From Cellvibrio sp. PSBB006 (lineage in GTDB: Bacteria; Pseudomonadota; Gammaproteobacteria; Pseudomonadales; Cellvibrionaceae), in NCBI RefSeq assembly GCF_002162135.1, contig NZ_CP021382.1, forward strand, positions 3,718,001 through 3,782,000: 64,000 bases of DNA, written 5' to 3'. The notes under the pieces are model-generated. The model was not told the DNA's origin, did not search any database, and saw only the letters and a list, made by a program, of their open reading frames with translations. The position numbers and the translations under genes were made by a program. This document shows, one piece after another, positions 26,930-36,073 of this stretch (its first letter is position 1; each line of letters opens with the position of its first letter).

Positions 26930-29476
26930 GTGGACACAATGAGCCAACCAAACTTCAACTCTCGCGGTCAATACCGCCCAGGGCTGCTTGTGCTCTCGCT
27001 GCTTTTCACCACCTTGCTGGCATTGGCGGGTTGTGGTGGTTCGGGCAGCGGTGCCGATACTGTGACGGAGCCCCCACCCAATAACGGTGGAACAGACGAT
27101 GACTTCGTTTATAAAGGTACAAACCCGGCTGCCACTGACGATGTGCTCAAGTTCCAGACACGTTTGTGGGTCAATATAGCGCCGCCAGATCGCTGTGGCA
27201 GTTGTCACGGTGATAACGGTCAGCAACCGACGTTTGCTCGCGGGGATGACATCAACCTTGCTTATGCTGCGGTGATTGATAGCGGTTTAGTGGATTTGGG
27301 CAACCCATCCATGTCGCGCCTGGTGACCCGGGTAGTCGGTGGCCACAACTGCTGGGAAGCTGATCCGGTTGTGTGCGGCGATATCATTACCACCTGGATT
27401 GCTGCATGGGCGGAAAACAGCGGGACGGAAGCCAACTCCATCGTGCTGACCCCGCCTGAAGAGCGCGATGTCAGTGACAGCAAGAGTTTCCCTGATTCAC
27501 CTGATGCCTTCGAAGATACTGTTTATCCCTTGTTGACCCAATATTGCGGCAGTTGCCATGCCGAGGGTGCTCTCACCCGTCAACAACCTTACTTCAGCAG
27601 CACCGATGTTGCAGTTGCATATGAAGCCGCCAAGGCGCGGATGCGGCTCGATAACCCCGGTGCCTCGCGCTTCGTGCAGCGCCTGGGGACCGATTTCCAT
27701 AACTGCTGGGATAACGATTGTGCAGCCAGTGCCGCAGCCATGCGCGACGCTATCCAGGCGTTTGCTGACACCATCGAGCCGACGGTGGTGGATGAAAACC
27801 TGATCATGAGTAAAGCGGTTGGTCTGGCTGATGCGTTCGTCGTCAGTAGCGGCGGTCGTATCGATACCGACCTTATCGCCAAATACGAATTTAAAACCGG
27901 CACCGGCACCATCGCATACGACACCAGCGGCGTGGAGCCAGCCACCAACTTGAACCTGTTCGGTAATGTGGGCTGGAGCAGCGCCTGGGGTGTTCGCTTT
28001 AATGATGGCGGCAAAGCCCAGGCATCAGCGGGCAGCAGCCGCAAGATTTACAACCTGATTCGCGGTGCCGGGGAATACAGTATCGAAGCCTGGGTTATTC
28101 CCGATAACGTGGCCCAAGGCGACAACGATAATAATCCTGCACGCATTGTCAGTCTCTCGGGTACGGCGACCGAGCGTAACTTCACCCTCGGGCAATACAA
28201 CTACAACTACAGCTTTATGAATCGCACCAATCTGAGCGATGCCAATGGCTTGGTTGAGTTGGCCACTGCCGATAATGACGAGCGTCTGCAAGCCACATTG
28301 CAGCATGTGGTGGCTACCTTTGATCCCGTGAATGGTCGCCGCATCTATGTCAACGGTGAATATACCGGCGATGAAGATCCGACCCCGGGCGCTGTGTTGG
28401 CTGATTGGAACGATAGTTATGCGTTGGTCGTAGGTAACGAGACCTCGAACAACCGTATGTGGCAAGGCAGCATTCGCTTCCTCGGTATTCACAATCGGGC
28501 CATGGCGGCGGAAGACATCGTGAAAAATTTCGAAGTGGGCGTGGGCGCGCGCTACCTGTTGCTGTTCAACATTTCCGAACTCATCGATGTGCCGCTCAGC
28601 TTTATCGTGTTTGAAGTACAGCAGTTTGATGATTTTGGCTACCTGTTTAACCAGCCGTTCTTCACCATCCTGGCTGACCCGGAAACCGGTACGACCGCTC
28701 AAATGAATGGTGGTGTTGATCTTGAAGGTATCCGCATCGGCATCAATGGTGCCGAGGTGATGGTGGGGCAAGTGTTTGCCAACCTGAATACCGAATTACG
28801 GCAAGATCAAATGGTTGAAGGACGGCAAGTACTGTCGACCTTGGGAACGGTTGTCGAAGCCAAACGCGGCCCGGATCTGGATGAGTTTTTCCTGACCTTT
28901 GATCGCATCGGCACCCACAGTTATGAGCGCCCAGAACCCAGCGTACCTTCGCCGGTAGCGCCGTCTGACGTAGAAGGCCAGGCTGTGATTGGCCTGCGTA
29001 CCTTTGCGGAAATCAATGCCACCTTGTCCACCCTGACAACGGTACCGGCTACTACCGCTGCCGTGGCGACAACGTATACCAATGTGCAGCAACAGTTACC
29101 CACGGTTCCCAATATGGAAGGCTTCCTCGCCGCCCACCAGATGGGGGTGACGCAGCTGACTGTGTCTTATTGCAATGCGCTGGTTAATGACGCCAGTCGC
29201 CGGACCAGCTTCTTCCCCGGCTTTAACTTCGGTGCAGCACCGGGTGCAGCTTTCACTGTTACGGGTCGCGAACAGGTTATTGAACCCTTGCTTGAAAAAT
29301 TATTGGCCCACGAAATTGAGGGCACCAGGTTGGATGTTCAGGCTGACCCGGATGAATTGCGGTTGGAGTTAAATCAGCTGATTGATCGAATGACAGCGGG
29401 CAGTACCGGCACCACGGACGTGGTGATGGCAACCTGCGCGGCGGCATTCGGCGGCGCTGTGATGCTGCTCCAATAA
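26930..29476 (+). CDS. LamG-domain lipoprotein with two CxxCH heme motifs
   Basis: An 848-residue lipoprotein: lipobox LALAGC (Cys near residue 35) and two cytochrome-like segments with CGSCH at 89-93 and 206-210. Each is followed by a similar block (NLAYAAVIDSGLVDLGNPSMSR, VAVAYEAAKARMRLDNPGAS) that looks duplicated and ends with a conserved HNCW. A LamG/concanavalin-like domain (about 320-535) contains YSIEAWVIP and RIYVNGEYTGDEDP. The C-terminal 300 residues are unassigned. GTG 26930 is chosen because AGG lies 7 bases before it; an ATG three codons on is the alternative. LamG implies carbohydrate or protein ligand binding at the cell surface. Confidence 0.83.
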   Translation: MDTMSQPNFNSRGQYRPGLLVLSLLFTTLLALAGCGGSGSGADTVTEPPPNNGGTDDDFVYKGTNPAATDDVLKFQTRLWVNIAPPDRCGSCHGDNGQQPTFARGDDINLAYAAVIDSGLVDLGNPSMSRLVTRVVGGHNCWEADPVVCGDIITTWIAAWAENSGTEANSIVLTPPEERDVSDSKSFPDSPDAFEDTVYPLLTQYCGSCHAEGALTRQQPYFSSTDVAVAYEAAKARMRLDNPGASRFVQRLGTDFHNCWDNDCAASAAAMRDAIQAFADTIEPTVVDENLIMSKAVGLADAFVVSSGGRIDTDLIAKYEFKTGTGTIAYDTSGVEPATNLNLFGNVGWSSAWGVRFNDGGKAQASAGSSRKIYNLIRGAGEYSIEAWVIPDNVAQGDNDNNPARIVSLSGTATERNFTLGQYNYNYSFMNRTNLSDANGLVELATADNDERLQATLQHVVATFDPVNGRRIYVNGEYTGDEDPTPGAVLADWNDSYALVVGNETSNNRMWQGSIRFLGIHNRAMAAEDIVKNFEVGVGARYLLLFNISELIDVPLSFIVFEVQQFDDFGYLFNQPFFTILADPETGTTAQMNGGVDLEGIRIGINGAEVMVGQVFANLNTELRQDQMVEGRQVLSTLGTVVEAKRGPDLDEFFLTFDRIGTHSYERPEPSVPSPVAPSDVEGQAVIGLRTFAEINATLSTLTTVPATTAAVATTYTNVQQQLPTVPNMEGFLAAHQMGVTQLTVSYCNALVNDASRRTSFFPGFNFGAAPGAAFTVTGREQVIEPLLEKLLAHEIEGTRLDVQADPDELRLELNQLIDRMTAGSTGTTDVVMATCAAAFGGAVMLLQ

Positions 29477-29548
29477 CGAGGCTCAGCCTTCAGGCTTATA
29501 AACGATTACGACACAACGACTACGATACCCAGTAGCGAAGGAAATACC

Positions 29549-31141
29549 ATGGCTAAACGCAGACCTCCACTCCACCCCGATGCGCCGTTGCTCCTCAACA
29601 GCCACCGGCGGCCGGTGTCCCGGCGTGAATTGATTGCGCAGGGCTTTAAAGCAGGTTTCGGTACGGTTCTCGGCGGCTCGGTGTTCAGTTTGTTCGCCAA
29701 TCCGCGCAAAGCTGAAGCGGCGCTTTCTGCTGATGTCTCGGCAGCTCGTGATGCTTGCGGTATCGCTGCACAAGGTGCAGGTAAGATCCCCTTTATTTGT
29801 TTTGATCTGGCTGGCGGCGCCAACATCGCCGGCTCCAACGTGCTGGTAGGCAAGCAAAACGGCCAGCTGGATTTTCTCACCGCCAGTGGTTACAGCAAAC
29901 AAGGTTTACCAGCAGAGATGGTGCCCAATGCATCGGTCGGTGACTTCATCAATACTGATCTCGGCCTTGCGTTCCATTCCGATAGCCAAATGCTACGCGG
30001 CATTCTTGAGAAAGCAGTCGCCGCAGCGCCGGCAACCAATGGTGCGGTGATTCCGGCGCGCTCTGAAAACGATACCGGCAACAACCCTCACAACCCTATG
30101 TACGGTATCAATCGCGCCGGCTCAAACGGATCGCTGCTGGCATTGATCGGTTCCCGCGCCGGTGATTCCGGTGGTAATTCCATGGCACCGGCGATGATGA
30201 TCAATCCCGAAGTGCGGCCGACTAAAGTCGATAATCCGCGCGACGTGACCGGCCTGGTGGATGTAGGTGATCTGGTCGGTTTGCTCAGCCAGGAAGATAC
30301 CGTTTCGGTGATGGAATCCATCTATCGATTAAGTAACAGCAAGCTGAACCATGTTGATACAGGGACTGGTGCGAAAGATGCTGTCCTGAAAGAAATGATG
30401 CGCTGCGGCTATGTCAAAAGTGCTGACCTGGCCGATCGCTTTGGTGATCCCTCGGCCATCAACCCCGAAGCTGATCCGGATATCGTCGGCCCTACCGGGG
30501 TCTTCAGTGATGCAGAGTTCGATGGCGACGGTGAATTCCGCAAAACCGCCTCGGTAATGAAGTTGGTGGTAGAAGGCTACGCCGGTGCTGGCACCGTCAC
30601 CATGGGTGGTTACGATTACCATACGGGTGACCGCTCCACGGGCGAACAGCGCGACCTGCGTGCTGGTCGTTGCATTGGCGCGTGTCTGGAATACGCCGCT
30701 CGAAAAGGTGTGCCCCTGATGATTTACGTGTTCAGTGATGGCTCGGTATTCAGTAATGGCATGTTGGATATGTCGGAAGAAGGCCGCGGCAAAGGTGTCT
30801 GGACTGGCGATGATCAACAAACGGCGTCTTCATTCTTTTTGGTATACAACCCAGCGGGTCGTCCGGCATTAATCGGTGGTACTGCCGCTGAACAGGCGCA
30901 GCATCAACAGATCGGCTACATGCGTGCCAGTGGCGATGTTGAAACCGCCTCAAGCCCGGTCGCCAATAATGTGAATTTGCTGGTAGAAATGGTGATATTA
31001 AATTACATGGCACTGCACAACGAGCAAGGCCAGTTTCCGCTGCTATTCCCCACGCATGGTTTAGGCAGCGCAGCTATGATGGATCGTCTCACCGCGTTTC
31101 AGCCGATATGTAATGGCACCATATCGACGCCGGTAACCTAA
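29549..31141 (+). CDS. Tat-exported DUF1501-like protein
   Basis: A 530-residue protein whose N-terminus carries a twin-arginine signal: SRRELIAQGFKAGFG followed by a hydrophobic stretch (about residues 25-60). The body is DUF1501-like, with FDLAGGANIAGSNVLVG early, GGYDYHTGDRSTGE in the middle and LEYAARKGVPLMIYVFSDGS. Databases often label such proteins 'general secretion pathway protein GspF', which is misleading. Tat export means it folds, perhaps with a cofactor, before crossing the membrane. AAGGAAA precedes the ATG. It is the last gene of the rightward unit and a GNRA-loop terminator follows. DUF1501 proteins pair with heme proteins in planctomycetes; role unproven. Confidence 0.8.
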   Translation: MAKRRPPLHPDAPLLLNSHRRPVSRRELIAQGFKAGFGTVLGGSVFSLFANPRKAEAALSADVSAARDACGIAAQGAGKIPFICFDLAGGANIAGSNVLVGKQNGQLDFLTASGYSKQGLPAEMVPNASVGDFINTDLGLAFHSDSQMLRGILEKAVAAAPATNGAVIPARSENDTGNNPHNPMYGINRAGSNGSLLALIGSRAGDSGGNSMAPAMMINPEVRPTKVDNPRDVTGLVDVGDLVGLLSQEDTVSVMESIYRLSNSKLNHVDTGTGAKDAVLKEMMRCGYVKSADLADRFGDPSAINPEADPDIVGPTGVFSDAEFDGDGEFRKTASVMKLVVEGYAGAGTVTMGGYDYHTGDRSTGEQRDLRAGRCIGACLEYAARKGVPLMIYVFSDGSVFSNGMLDMSEEGRGKGVWTGDDQQTASSFFLVYNPAGRPALIGGTAAEQAQHQQIGYMRASGDVETASSPVANNVNLLVEMVILNYMALHNEQGQFPLLFPTHGLGSAAMMDRLTAFQPICNGTISTPVT

Positions 31142-31162
31142 CCGCACCAGATAATGTTTTTT

Positions 31163-31192
31163 ATTTGCCCTGCGTAAGCGGGGCAAATTTTT
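31163..31192 (+). terminator. Intrinsic terminator of the rightward heme-protein unit
   Basis: An 11-base stem (31163-31173 pairing with 31178-31188, one T-G pair) closed by a GTAA tetraloop and followed by T's (31188-31192). It stands 21 bases after the DUF1501-like stop. Confidence 0.88.
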
Positions 31193-31318
31193 CAGTGAGA
31201 AAAAATTCAATAGTATTTGATTGAGAATTGAAATCGCGCGCGTATTCGTTCATCATTCGTGCCACGTAAAAAGGACCGCCGGGATAGCGGAAGGTAGTAT
31301 TTGTTAAAGGATTAATTT

Positions 31319-32533
31319 ATGGATACCAGCCAGGATATACACACCCAATTATTATTAAAGCACGGCGCCGTGCAGACATCGCCCCAGCATGCGGCGATGT
31401 TGAATTCTCAAACAAACAAAAAATTCATAAGCACTATTGATAAAACGCAAAATCCTGCGGGCTACAAAGTGACGCTGACAGGATATGCAGGGTTTATACT
31501 TGCTCGCGAAAGTAAAACATCAGACTATCAAAGCCTTGATGACCTGCTTAGACAATTACGCGCTATTCCCCGCTCCACATCTGCCAGTATTTTGAAAGGC
31601 AGTATTAGCACCTTCAAGTTGGAAAACAATGCTTATCGCGTTGATTATCGAATCGCCAGTGGCGAAGTGCTTGTCTACAACATTCAATTGATAGATAAAC
31701 TACAGAAGCAGCGTGACCGTCTGGAGCAAGCATCTCTTTATCACGTCAAACGGAACGGTCAAGGTGTGTGGCAAATTAAAACGAAGATAGACAAGGTCAG
31801 TACGACATATGCTGCGGTCAACGGGCAATCTAATAACCTGACCAAGGCTACGTGGCTGATGGGTGCACATCTCGAATACGAATTCAAAAATTTGCAGGAA
31901 TACACCTTATTTCATAATCCCAGTGTCGGGGGTATCGGTGACACCTGGGAATCTTTTCGTGACAAGATGGGTATCACCACGGCGGTTACCCGCCACTTCG
32001 CCAAAGTGCTCGCCGATACTCAAGCGCAGGATAACAAAACTCAATGGATCGCCCACAGTCAGGGTGGCGTAATTTTTGCCGAAGCTGTGCGCTATTTGTT
32101 AAATGGCTCCAGCAGTTGGATGTTCAACAAATGGCGATTAAACGGCTTGCGCGCGCAGGACAAAGGCAAGCTGCTCGACAAACACAGCATTGTCTTTCAT
32201 GGCAATGCCAACAATAATCTGCGATCCAAGCCATTATTTTCTCGCGCTGGCGTCAAAGTGCTGGCTATTCGGAGCAACGATTACGACATGGTGCCCAATA
32301 TAATTGGAATGAATACACTCAATCCACGGAAAATTCTTGGCTCAGTGCTATACAGTAACCATGTAATGTCCGGCTCGGTGTCACAAAGCCCACATACTTT
32401 AATGCAAAGTCAGGAGTCCTGGCGCCATAATATGGACAATGGTCCGGGCAAGGGGCGTAATGGTATCCAGAAGGTATTTAACAAAATAGAAACGAGCATC
32501 AATAAAAAATCAACGCCAAACTATTTGCCATGA
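31319..32533 (+). CDS. Lipase-type alpha/beta-hydrolase, putative secreted effector
   Basis: A 404-residue protein without signal peptide. A nucleophile elbow WIAHSQGGV puts the catalytic serine at 247; acidic and histidine candidates follow in SNDYDMVPN and YSNHVMSG. The first 200 residues are a polar region without recognised domain. Lack of a signal peptide, a lipase elbow, an AT-rich composition and an immediately following exported partner (12 bases) resemble type VI Tle phospholipase effectors with periplasmic immunity proteins. No VgrG, PAAR or Hcp gene is present in the window, so delivery is unknown. AAAGGA lies before the ATG. Confidence 0.62.
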   Translation: MDTSQDIHTQLLLKHGAVQTSPQHAAMLNSQTNKKFISTIDKTQNPAGYKVTLTGYAGFILARESKTSDYQSLDDLLRQLRAIPRSTSASILKGSISTFKLENNAYRVDYRIASGEVLVYNIQLIDKLQKQRDRLEQASLYHVKRNGQGVWQIKTKIDKVSTTYAAVNGQSNNLTKATWLMGAHLEYEFKNLQEYTLFHNPSVGGIGDTWESFRDKMGITTAVTRHFAKVLADTQAQDNKTQWIAHSQGGVIFAEAVRYLLNGSSSWMFNKWRLNGLRAQDKGKLLDKHSIVFHGNANNNLRSKPLFSRAGVKVLAIRSNDYDMVPNIIGMNTLNPRKILGSVLYSNHVMSGSVSQSPHTLMQSQESWRHNMDNGPGKGRNGIQKVFNKIETSINKKSTPNYLP

Positions 32534-32545
32534 ATCGGTAGTGAT

Positions 32546-33472
32546 ATGTTGATGTTAAATATCGTCAAAAGAACTCATTCAATAGAAAATAAAATCATTC
32601 TGGTGCTTATTATGTTATCCATGCTAACCAGTATATTTTCCAGCTCTGCCCAGGCAGAAAAAAATAAACTATACCCTCGTCAGATTAATTTATCAGGTAA
32701 TGTCTTTCATTTCTCAATGCCGGAAGACTTCAGTAAAGATATGCCTGCTGATGATATGGTAGAGACTTTGGATATTTCAGATTTCTCTAAATTTGATAAT
32801 CCTGAATATGGAAACCTGGTTCGGCGTTGGTGGGATATTAAAGAGCCGGGTTGGTTTGGTAAGGAGCTGGGGACGGTCATGTTTGATTTGTCTGTTCAGC
32901 GAAGTTTTTCAAATACGCAACATCTTGTGCATCAAAGGCCTTACGAAATTTCTAACAGGCTCGATTTTATGATGATGTTGCATGATAGCTTTATGCAACG
33001 ATACGAACCCTTAAATGAAGCAATTGAAGAAGATGCCGGCCTGGATATTTCGTATCACTCAAGCTTTGCAGTGATGATTGGTGACGAGGTTGCCGCATTG
33101 CAACGGGATGCCATATTTAACCAGCAAAAATGGACGGCTTACTCCATTGCTGCGCCCCGGGGAGAGCTGATAGTTGTTTATGCAATTCCAGTGACCGAAA
33201 ACGTGTATCTGGAAGCGTCTTTGACATACAGTCACAATGATAATGTGCCGCCTTTGGAATTCAGGAGAGGACATGCATTTAGCAAGTTCGAGCCGATGGT
33301 GGAAAGTTTCAAATTGGATTATGTGTCAAACAATCCGCTTGAAAATGTTGTTGGTAAGGTGTGGCTTGAACAATCAGCAACCGACACTATTAAACAGAAT
33401 CCTGATTTGTTGATAAGAATTTTTGACGGCGAACCTGAGGAGAGAATATTGCCGCAAGCGGAGCAACCATAA
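32546..33472 (+). CDS. Exported protein, probable periplasmic immunity partner of the lipase
   Basis: A 308-residue protein with a signal peptide ending SSAQA (about residue 37) and a soluble mixed alpha/beta body (PRQINLSGNVFHFSMPEDF, DISYHSSFAVMIGDEVAAL, KWTAYSIAAPRGELIVVYAIP). I do not recognise a named family; the layout recalls Tli-type immunity proteins that sit in the periplasm and block a Tle lipase. The gene follows the lipase by 12 bases and shares its AT-rich composition. The start is uncertain between ATG 32546 and ATG 32552; neither has a strong ribosome site. Confidence 0.6.
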   Translation: MLMLNIVKRTHSIENKIILVLIMLSMLTSIFSSSAQAEKNKLYPRQINLSGNVFHFSMPEDFSKDMPADDMVETLDISDFSKFDNPEYGNLVRRWWDIKEPGWFGKELGTVMFDLSVQRSFSNTQHLVHQRPYEISNRLDFMMMLHDSFMQRYEPLNEAIEEDAGLDISYHSSFAVMIGDEVAALQRDAIFNQQKWTAYSIAAPRGELIVVYAIPVTENVYLEASLTYSHNDNVPPLEFRRGHAFSKFEPMVESFKLDYVSNNPLENVVGKVWLEQSATDTIKQNPDLLIRIFDGEPEERILPQAEQP

Positions 33473-33508
33473 ACGGTTTTGCTTGGCATGGTGCGCATTT
33501 AAAACATC

Positions 33509-33536
33509 AGCCTGCTGAACTAACCTTCAGCAGGCT
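33509..33536. terminator. Hairpin between convergent genes
   Basis: A perfect 11-base stem AGCCTGCTGAA (33509-33519) pairing with TTCAGCAGGCT (33526-33536), with a 6-base loop. It lies between the convergent stops at 33472 and 33562. On the minus strand GATGTTTT follows, a modest T-run, so it may terminate the leftward GH5 gene. Confidence 0.5.
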
Positions 33537-33561
33537 CGACAGGAACATTTCGTTAAAACGT

Positions 33562-35040
33562 TTAGGGCACAACCTTCACCGACATCACATTAGAAGCCGC
33601 TGACTCCCCACTCTCATTCTTCGCAATAACACGATAATAATAAGTCTTACCTTTTTTCAACTTTCCATCATCTTTAAACAACACATCAGTGCTTGGATTA
33701 AATTCCTGAATGCCGTCAGAAATATTATCGCCAATCACTTTCCATGGGCCTTTGGATGCGGTGGCGCGTTCAATTCGATAAAAACGGCCGACGGGAGAGC
33801 CCATCCAGGTGATAGCTTTGGTGGGGTCTTCAATATCACGCAGTACTGGCGCTTCCGGTATTGGCAACGGCGGCGCTTTGGATTGGCCGTTCATTTGCGC
33901 CTGGGCTTTGCGTACCAGGTCGACAACCGCTTGCTCTTCATTGGGTTCACCTTCCGGGAAACCGGGCAGATGATAGCTGTAGTGGCCGGTGTATTCCTTA
34001 TGCCAATAAAAACCGCCGTTGTGGCGATGGCCGCGAAATCCCCAGATAAATGCACCGGCGGCGCGCGCGCCCTTGTGTTGAGTGTGCACGGCGGCTTGCA
34101 TGATGTCGTTCAGTCCTTTTGCATCGCGCAATCCGAATTCGCCGATCAGATAGACTTTTTTTCCATCGATTGCTTTTAAATCTTTTAAGACCTGATCGGG
34201 GTTGTTGTTGCCGTTGGTGGTATAGAAGTGGTTGGAGATAATGTCGATGTTAGGATCTTCCAGCGCAAATTTATTAACGGTCAGGTAGGTGCCGTCAATC
34301 ACCAGATGATTTTTATCCAGCGACTTAATCAGTTCGGCGGTTTTCTTCAAAAAAGGTTCAGTGGATTCTTTTAGTTCGTTGCCGGTTTCCCACGCCATGA
34401 TGGCTTTTTCGTTGCGGTATTCGCGCCCGGTAATCGTGTTCTTACGTGTAATAACCTGCTCGACAATGTGCAAATAAGCCGCAAAGGTTTTGCTATTGAT
34501 ATCGTGCAAGGCGGTTTCGGGCTCGCCGTAAAACGCGGCCAGTTGCTCTCGCCCACCCCACCATTTCCAATGGTCGACAAACGGTAAGATCAACCGCAGA
34601 CCGTGCTTGTCGGCGAGCGCGATCATACGGTCGTAATGCACCATGGCGGTCTCATTCAAACGCGGCATGCCATTGGGTGTTGTGGGTTTAAGAATGTGGG
34701 TTTCCCGTTCACAGGCGGCATCATGCGCGGTTTCTACCGAGAGCACATAAACCCGCATCGCTTTGTGGCCGGTGTAAACCAGAGATTTGATCCAATTTTC
34801 CTGCTCTTCGGCAGTGGGCCATTGAAAGTACTGGCCCCAGCCGCGCGGGTCAGCTTTGCAGGGGCCCCGGGCGTCATCTTCTATACGGTGTAATTCGGGT
34901 GCGTGAATACCGGCAAAGCGGAATTCTTGCGCGCCATCCAGCAAGCGGTGGCCATCGCGGGTAATAAAATGCTCGAACGCCAATGCGGGTAAGGTGAGGG
35001 CTGTGCCCAACACAAAGGCTAATAAACGCAGGAGGGTCAT
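33562..35040 (-). CDS. Secreted GH5 hydrolase (mannanase-like) with C-terminal fibronectin III domain
   Basis: A 492-residue exported enzyme: signal peptide ending ALA (about residue 21), GH5 barrel (about 22-385) and a C-terminal Fn3-like domain (about 395-492: KTYYYRVIAKNESGESAASNV). Acid/base Glu222 is in WETGNEL and nucleophile Glu301 in LIGEFG. RFAGIHAPELHRIED, the WKWWGG loop and WETGNEL recall the GH5_7 beta-mannanases, a group well represented in Cellvibrio. The exact substrate is inferred. AAGGA stands 6 bases before the ATG. An ACCGGT palindrome upstream may be the operator of a sugar-responsive repressor. Confidence 0.87.
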   Translation of the reverse strand: MTLLRLLAFVLGTALTLPALAFEHFITRDGHRLLDGAQEFRFAGIHAPELHRIEDDARGPCKADPRGWGQYFQWPTAEEQENWIKSLVYTGHKAMRVYVLSVETAHDAACERETHILKPTTPNGMPRLNETAMVHYDRMIALADKHGLRLILPFVDHWKWWGGREQLAAFYGEPETALHDINSKTFAAYLHIVEQVITRKNTITGREYRNEKAIMAWETGNELKESTEPFLKKTAELIKSLDKNHLVIDGTYLTVNKFALEDPNIDIISNHFYTTNGNNNPDQVLKDLKAIDGKKVYLIGEFGLRDAKGLNDIMQAAVHTQHKGARAAGAFIWGFRGHRHNGGFYWHKEYTGHYSYHLPGFPEGEPNEEQAVVDLVRKAQAQMNGQSKAPPLPIPEAPVLRDIEDPTKAITWMGSPVGRFYRIERATASKGPWKVIGDNISDGIQEFNPSTDVLFKDDGKLKKGKTYYYRVIAKNESGESAASNVMSVKVVP

Positions 35041-35091
35041 GAGTGGTCCTTATTATGATGAGGCTTTTCGTGGTAGCGAATGTAAAACGTG

Positions 35092-35105
35092 TGTAACCGG
35101 TTTCA
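35092..35105. promoter_or_regulatory. Candidate LacI-type operator upstream of the GH5 mannanase-like gene
   Basis: TGTAACCGGTTTCA is a 14-base palindrome with one mismatch centred on CCGG, 52 bases before the GH5 start. A second, weaker core AAACCGGT lies at 35164-35171, before the divergent araC-type gene. ACCGGT-centred palindromes are common operators of LacI-family sugar regulators. Confidence 0.45.
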
Positions 35106-35203
35106 TGCGAAAGCTTAGCATTCATCCTCGCAAAGGCCTACCACTGCTGCTGAAAGAAGTGTAAAACCGGTGCACTCGCTAACTGATCTGTGGATTTCAG
35201 GTT

Positions 35204-36031
35204 ATGCATTATTCGCGTCTTCCCTGTTTGGCATTGCGACCTTTCGTAAAGCGCCTGTGGTTATCCTGCCAGGCCGCGACCCGCCCGGCCTGTGAGCACG
35301 TCTTGCCCACGGGCGACATGCATCTGGTTTTTCGGTTGCGCGGAGCGCCCTTGCGCCTGGTTAATGAAGGCCGCCCCGCGAGCGAAGGTTTTTCATCGGC
35401 GGTTATCGGCGGCCCGCGAACCACGTTTTATGGCAAATGGATGGGTGATGCAGTGTATTCCGTGGGCGTGCAGTTTTACCCGGGTGCGGCGGAGCCATTA
35501 TTTGGTGTGCCGGCAGACACTCTGGCTGAGCGTCATACGAACCTGGATGCGGTATGGGGACATCACGCCGAGCAATTATGGGAGCGTTTACTCGCAGCCC
35601 CGACCCCGGAACAGCAACTACGTGTATTGGAGACAGTCATGTTGGCACGATTGCCGGGTTATTCTTTGTCAGTTTCCGGTGTAATGCACCCGGCAATCTC
35701 ATTCGGGCTTGGTCGTTTTGCCCAAGGCGCTACAGTAACCGAAGTGGTTCGGGAGAGCGGTTACAGTCATCGCTATTTCAATGCGCTATTCAAACGTGCC
35801 ACCGGTCTTTCTTCCAAAGCTTATTGCCGTGTTCGGCGGCTCCAACATGTGCTCGCCGCGCCGCGCGATACGGCATTGGCTGAACTGGCGCTGGCAGCCG
35901 GGTTTGCTGATCAGGCCCACCTGCAGCGCGAGTTTCGTGCCCTCACCGGCGTAACACCTCTCGCCTACCGGCACCTGGCACCACAGTTCACCCACCATCT
36001 ACAGGTCAACTTTCTTCAAGATCGTGATTGA
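35204..36031 (+). CDS. AraC-family transcriptional regulator
   Basis: A 275-residue regulator. The N-terminal half (about 1-150) is a DUF6597-like sensing domain (LPTGDMHLVFRLRG, GVQFYPGAAEPLFGVPA). The C-terminal half (about 165-265) carries the double helix-turn-helix, with VVRESGYSHRYFNALFKRATG and LAELALAAGFADQAHLQREFRALTG, ending in the typical TPLAYR. No effector can be deduced. It is divergent from the GH5 gene and 42 bases ahead of the VOC gene, which it probably controls, possibly with the GH5 gene too. Confidence 0.9.
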   Translation: MHYSRLPCLALRPFVKRLWLSCQAATRPACEHVLPTGDMHLVFRLRGAPLRLVNEGRPASEGFSSAVIGGPRTTFYGKWMGDAVYSVGVQFYPGAAEPLFGVPADTLAERHTNLDAVWGHHAEQLWERLLAAPTPEQQLRVLETVMLARLPGYSLSVSGVMHPAISFGLGRFAQGATVTEVVRESGYSHRYFNALFKRATGLSSKAYCRVRRLQHVLAAPRDTALAELALAAGFADQAHLQREFRALTGVTPLAYRHLAPQFTHHLQVNFLQDRD

Positions 36032-36073
36032 AGAACACAGCAAACTGCACTTTTTAGCTGAGGAGAATTTCCG

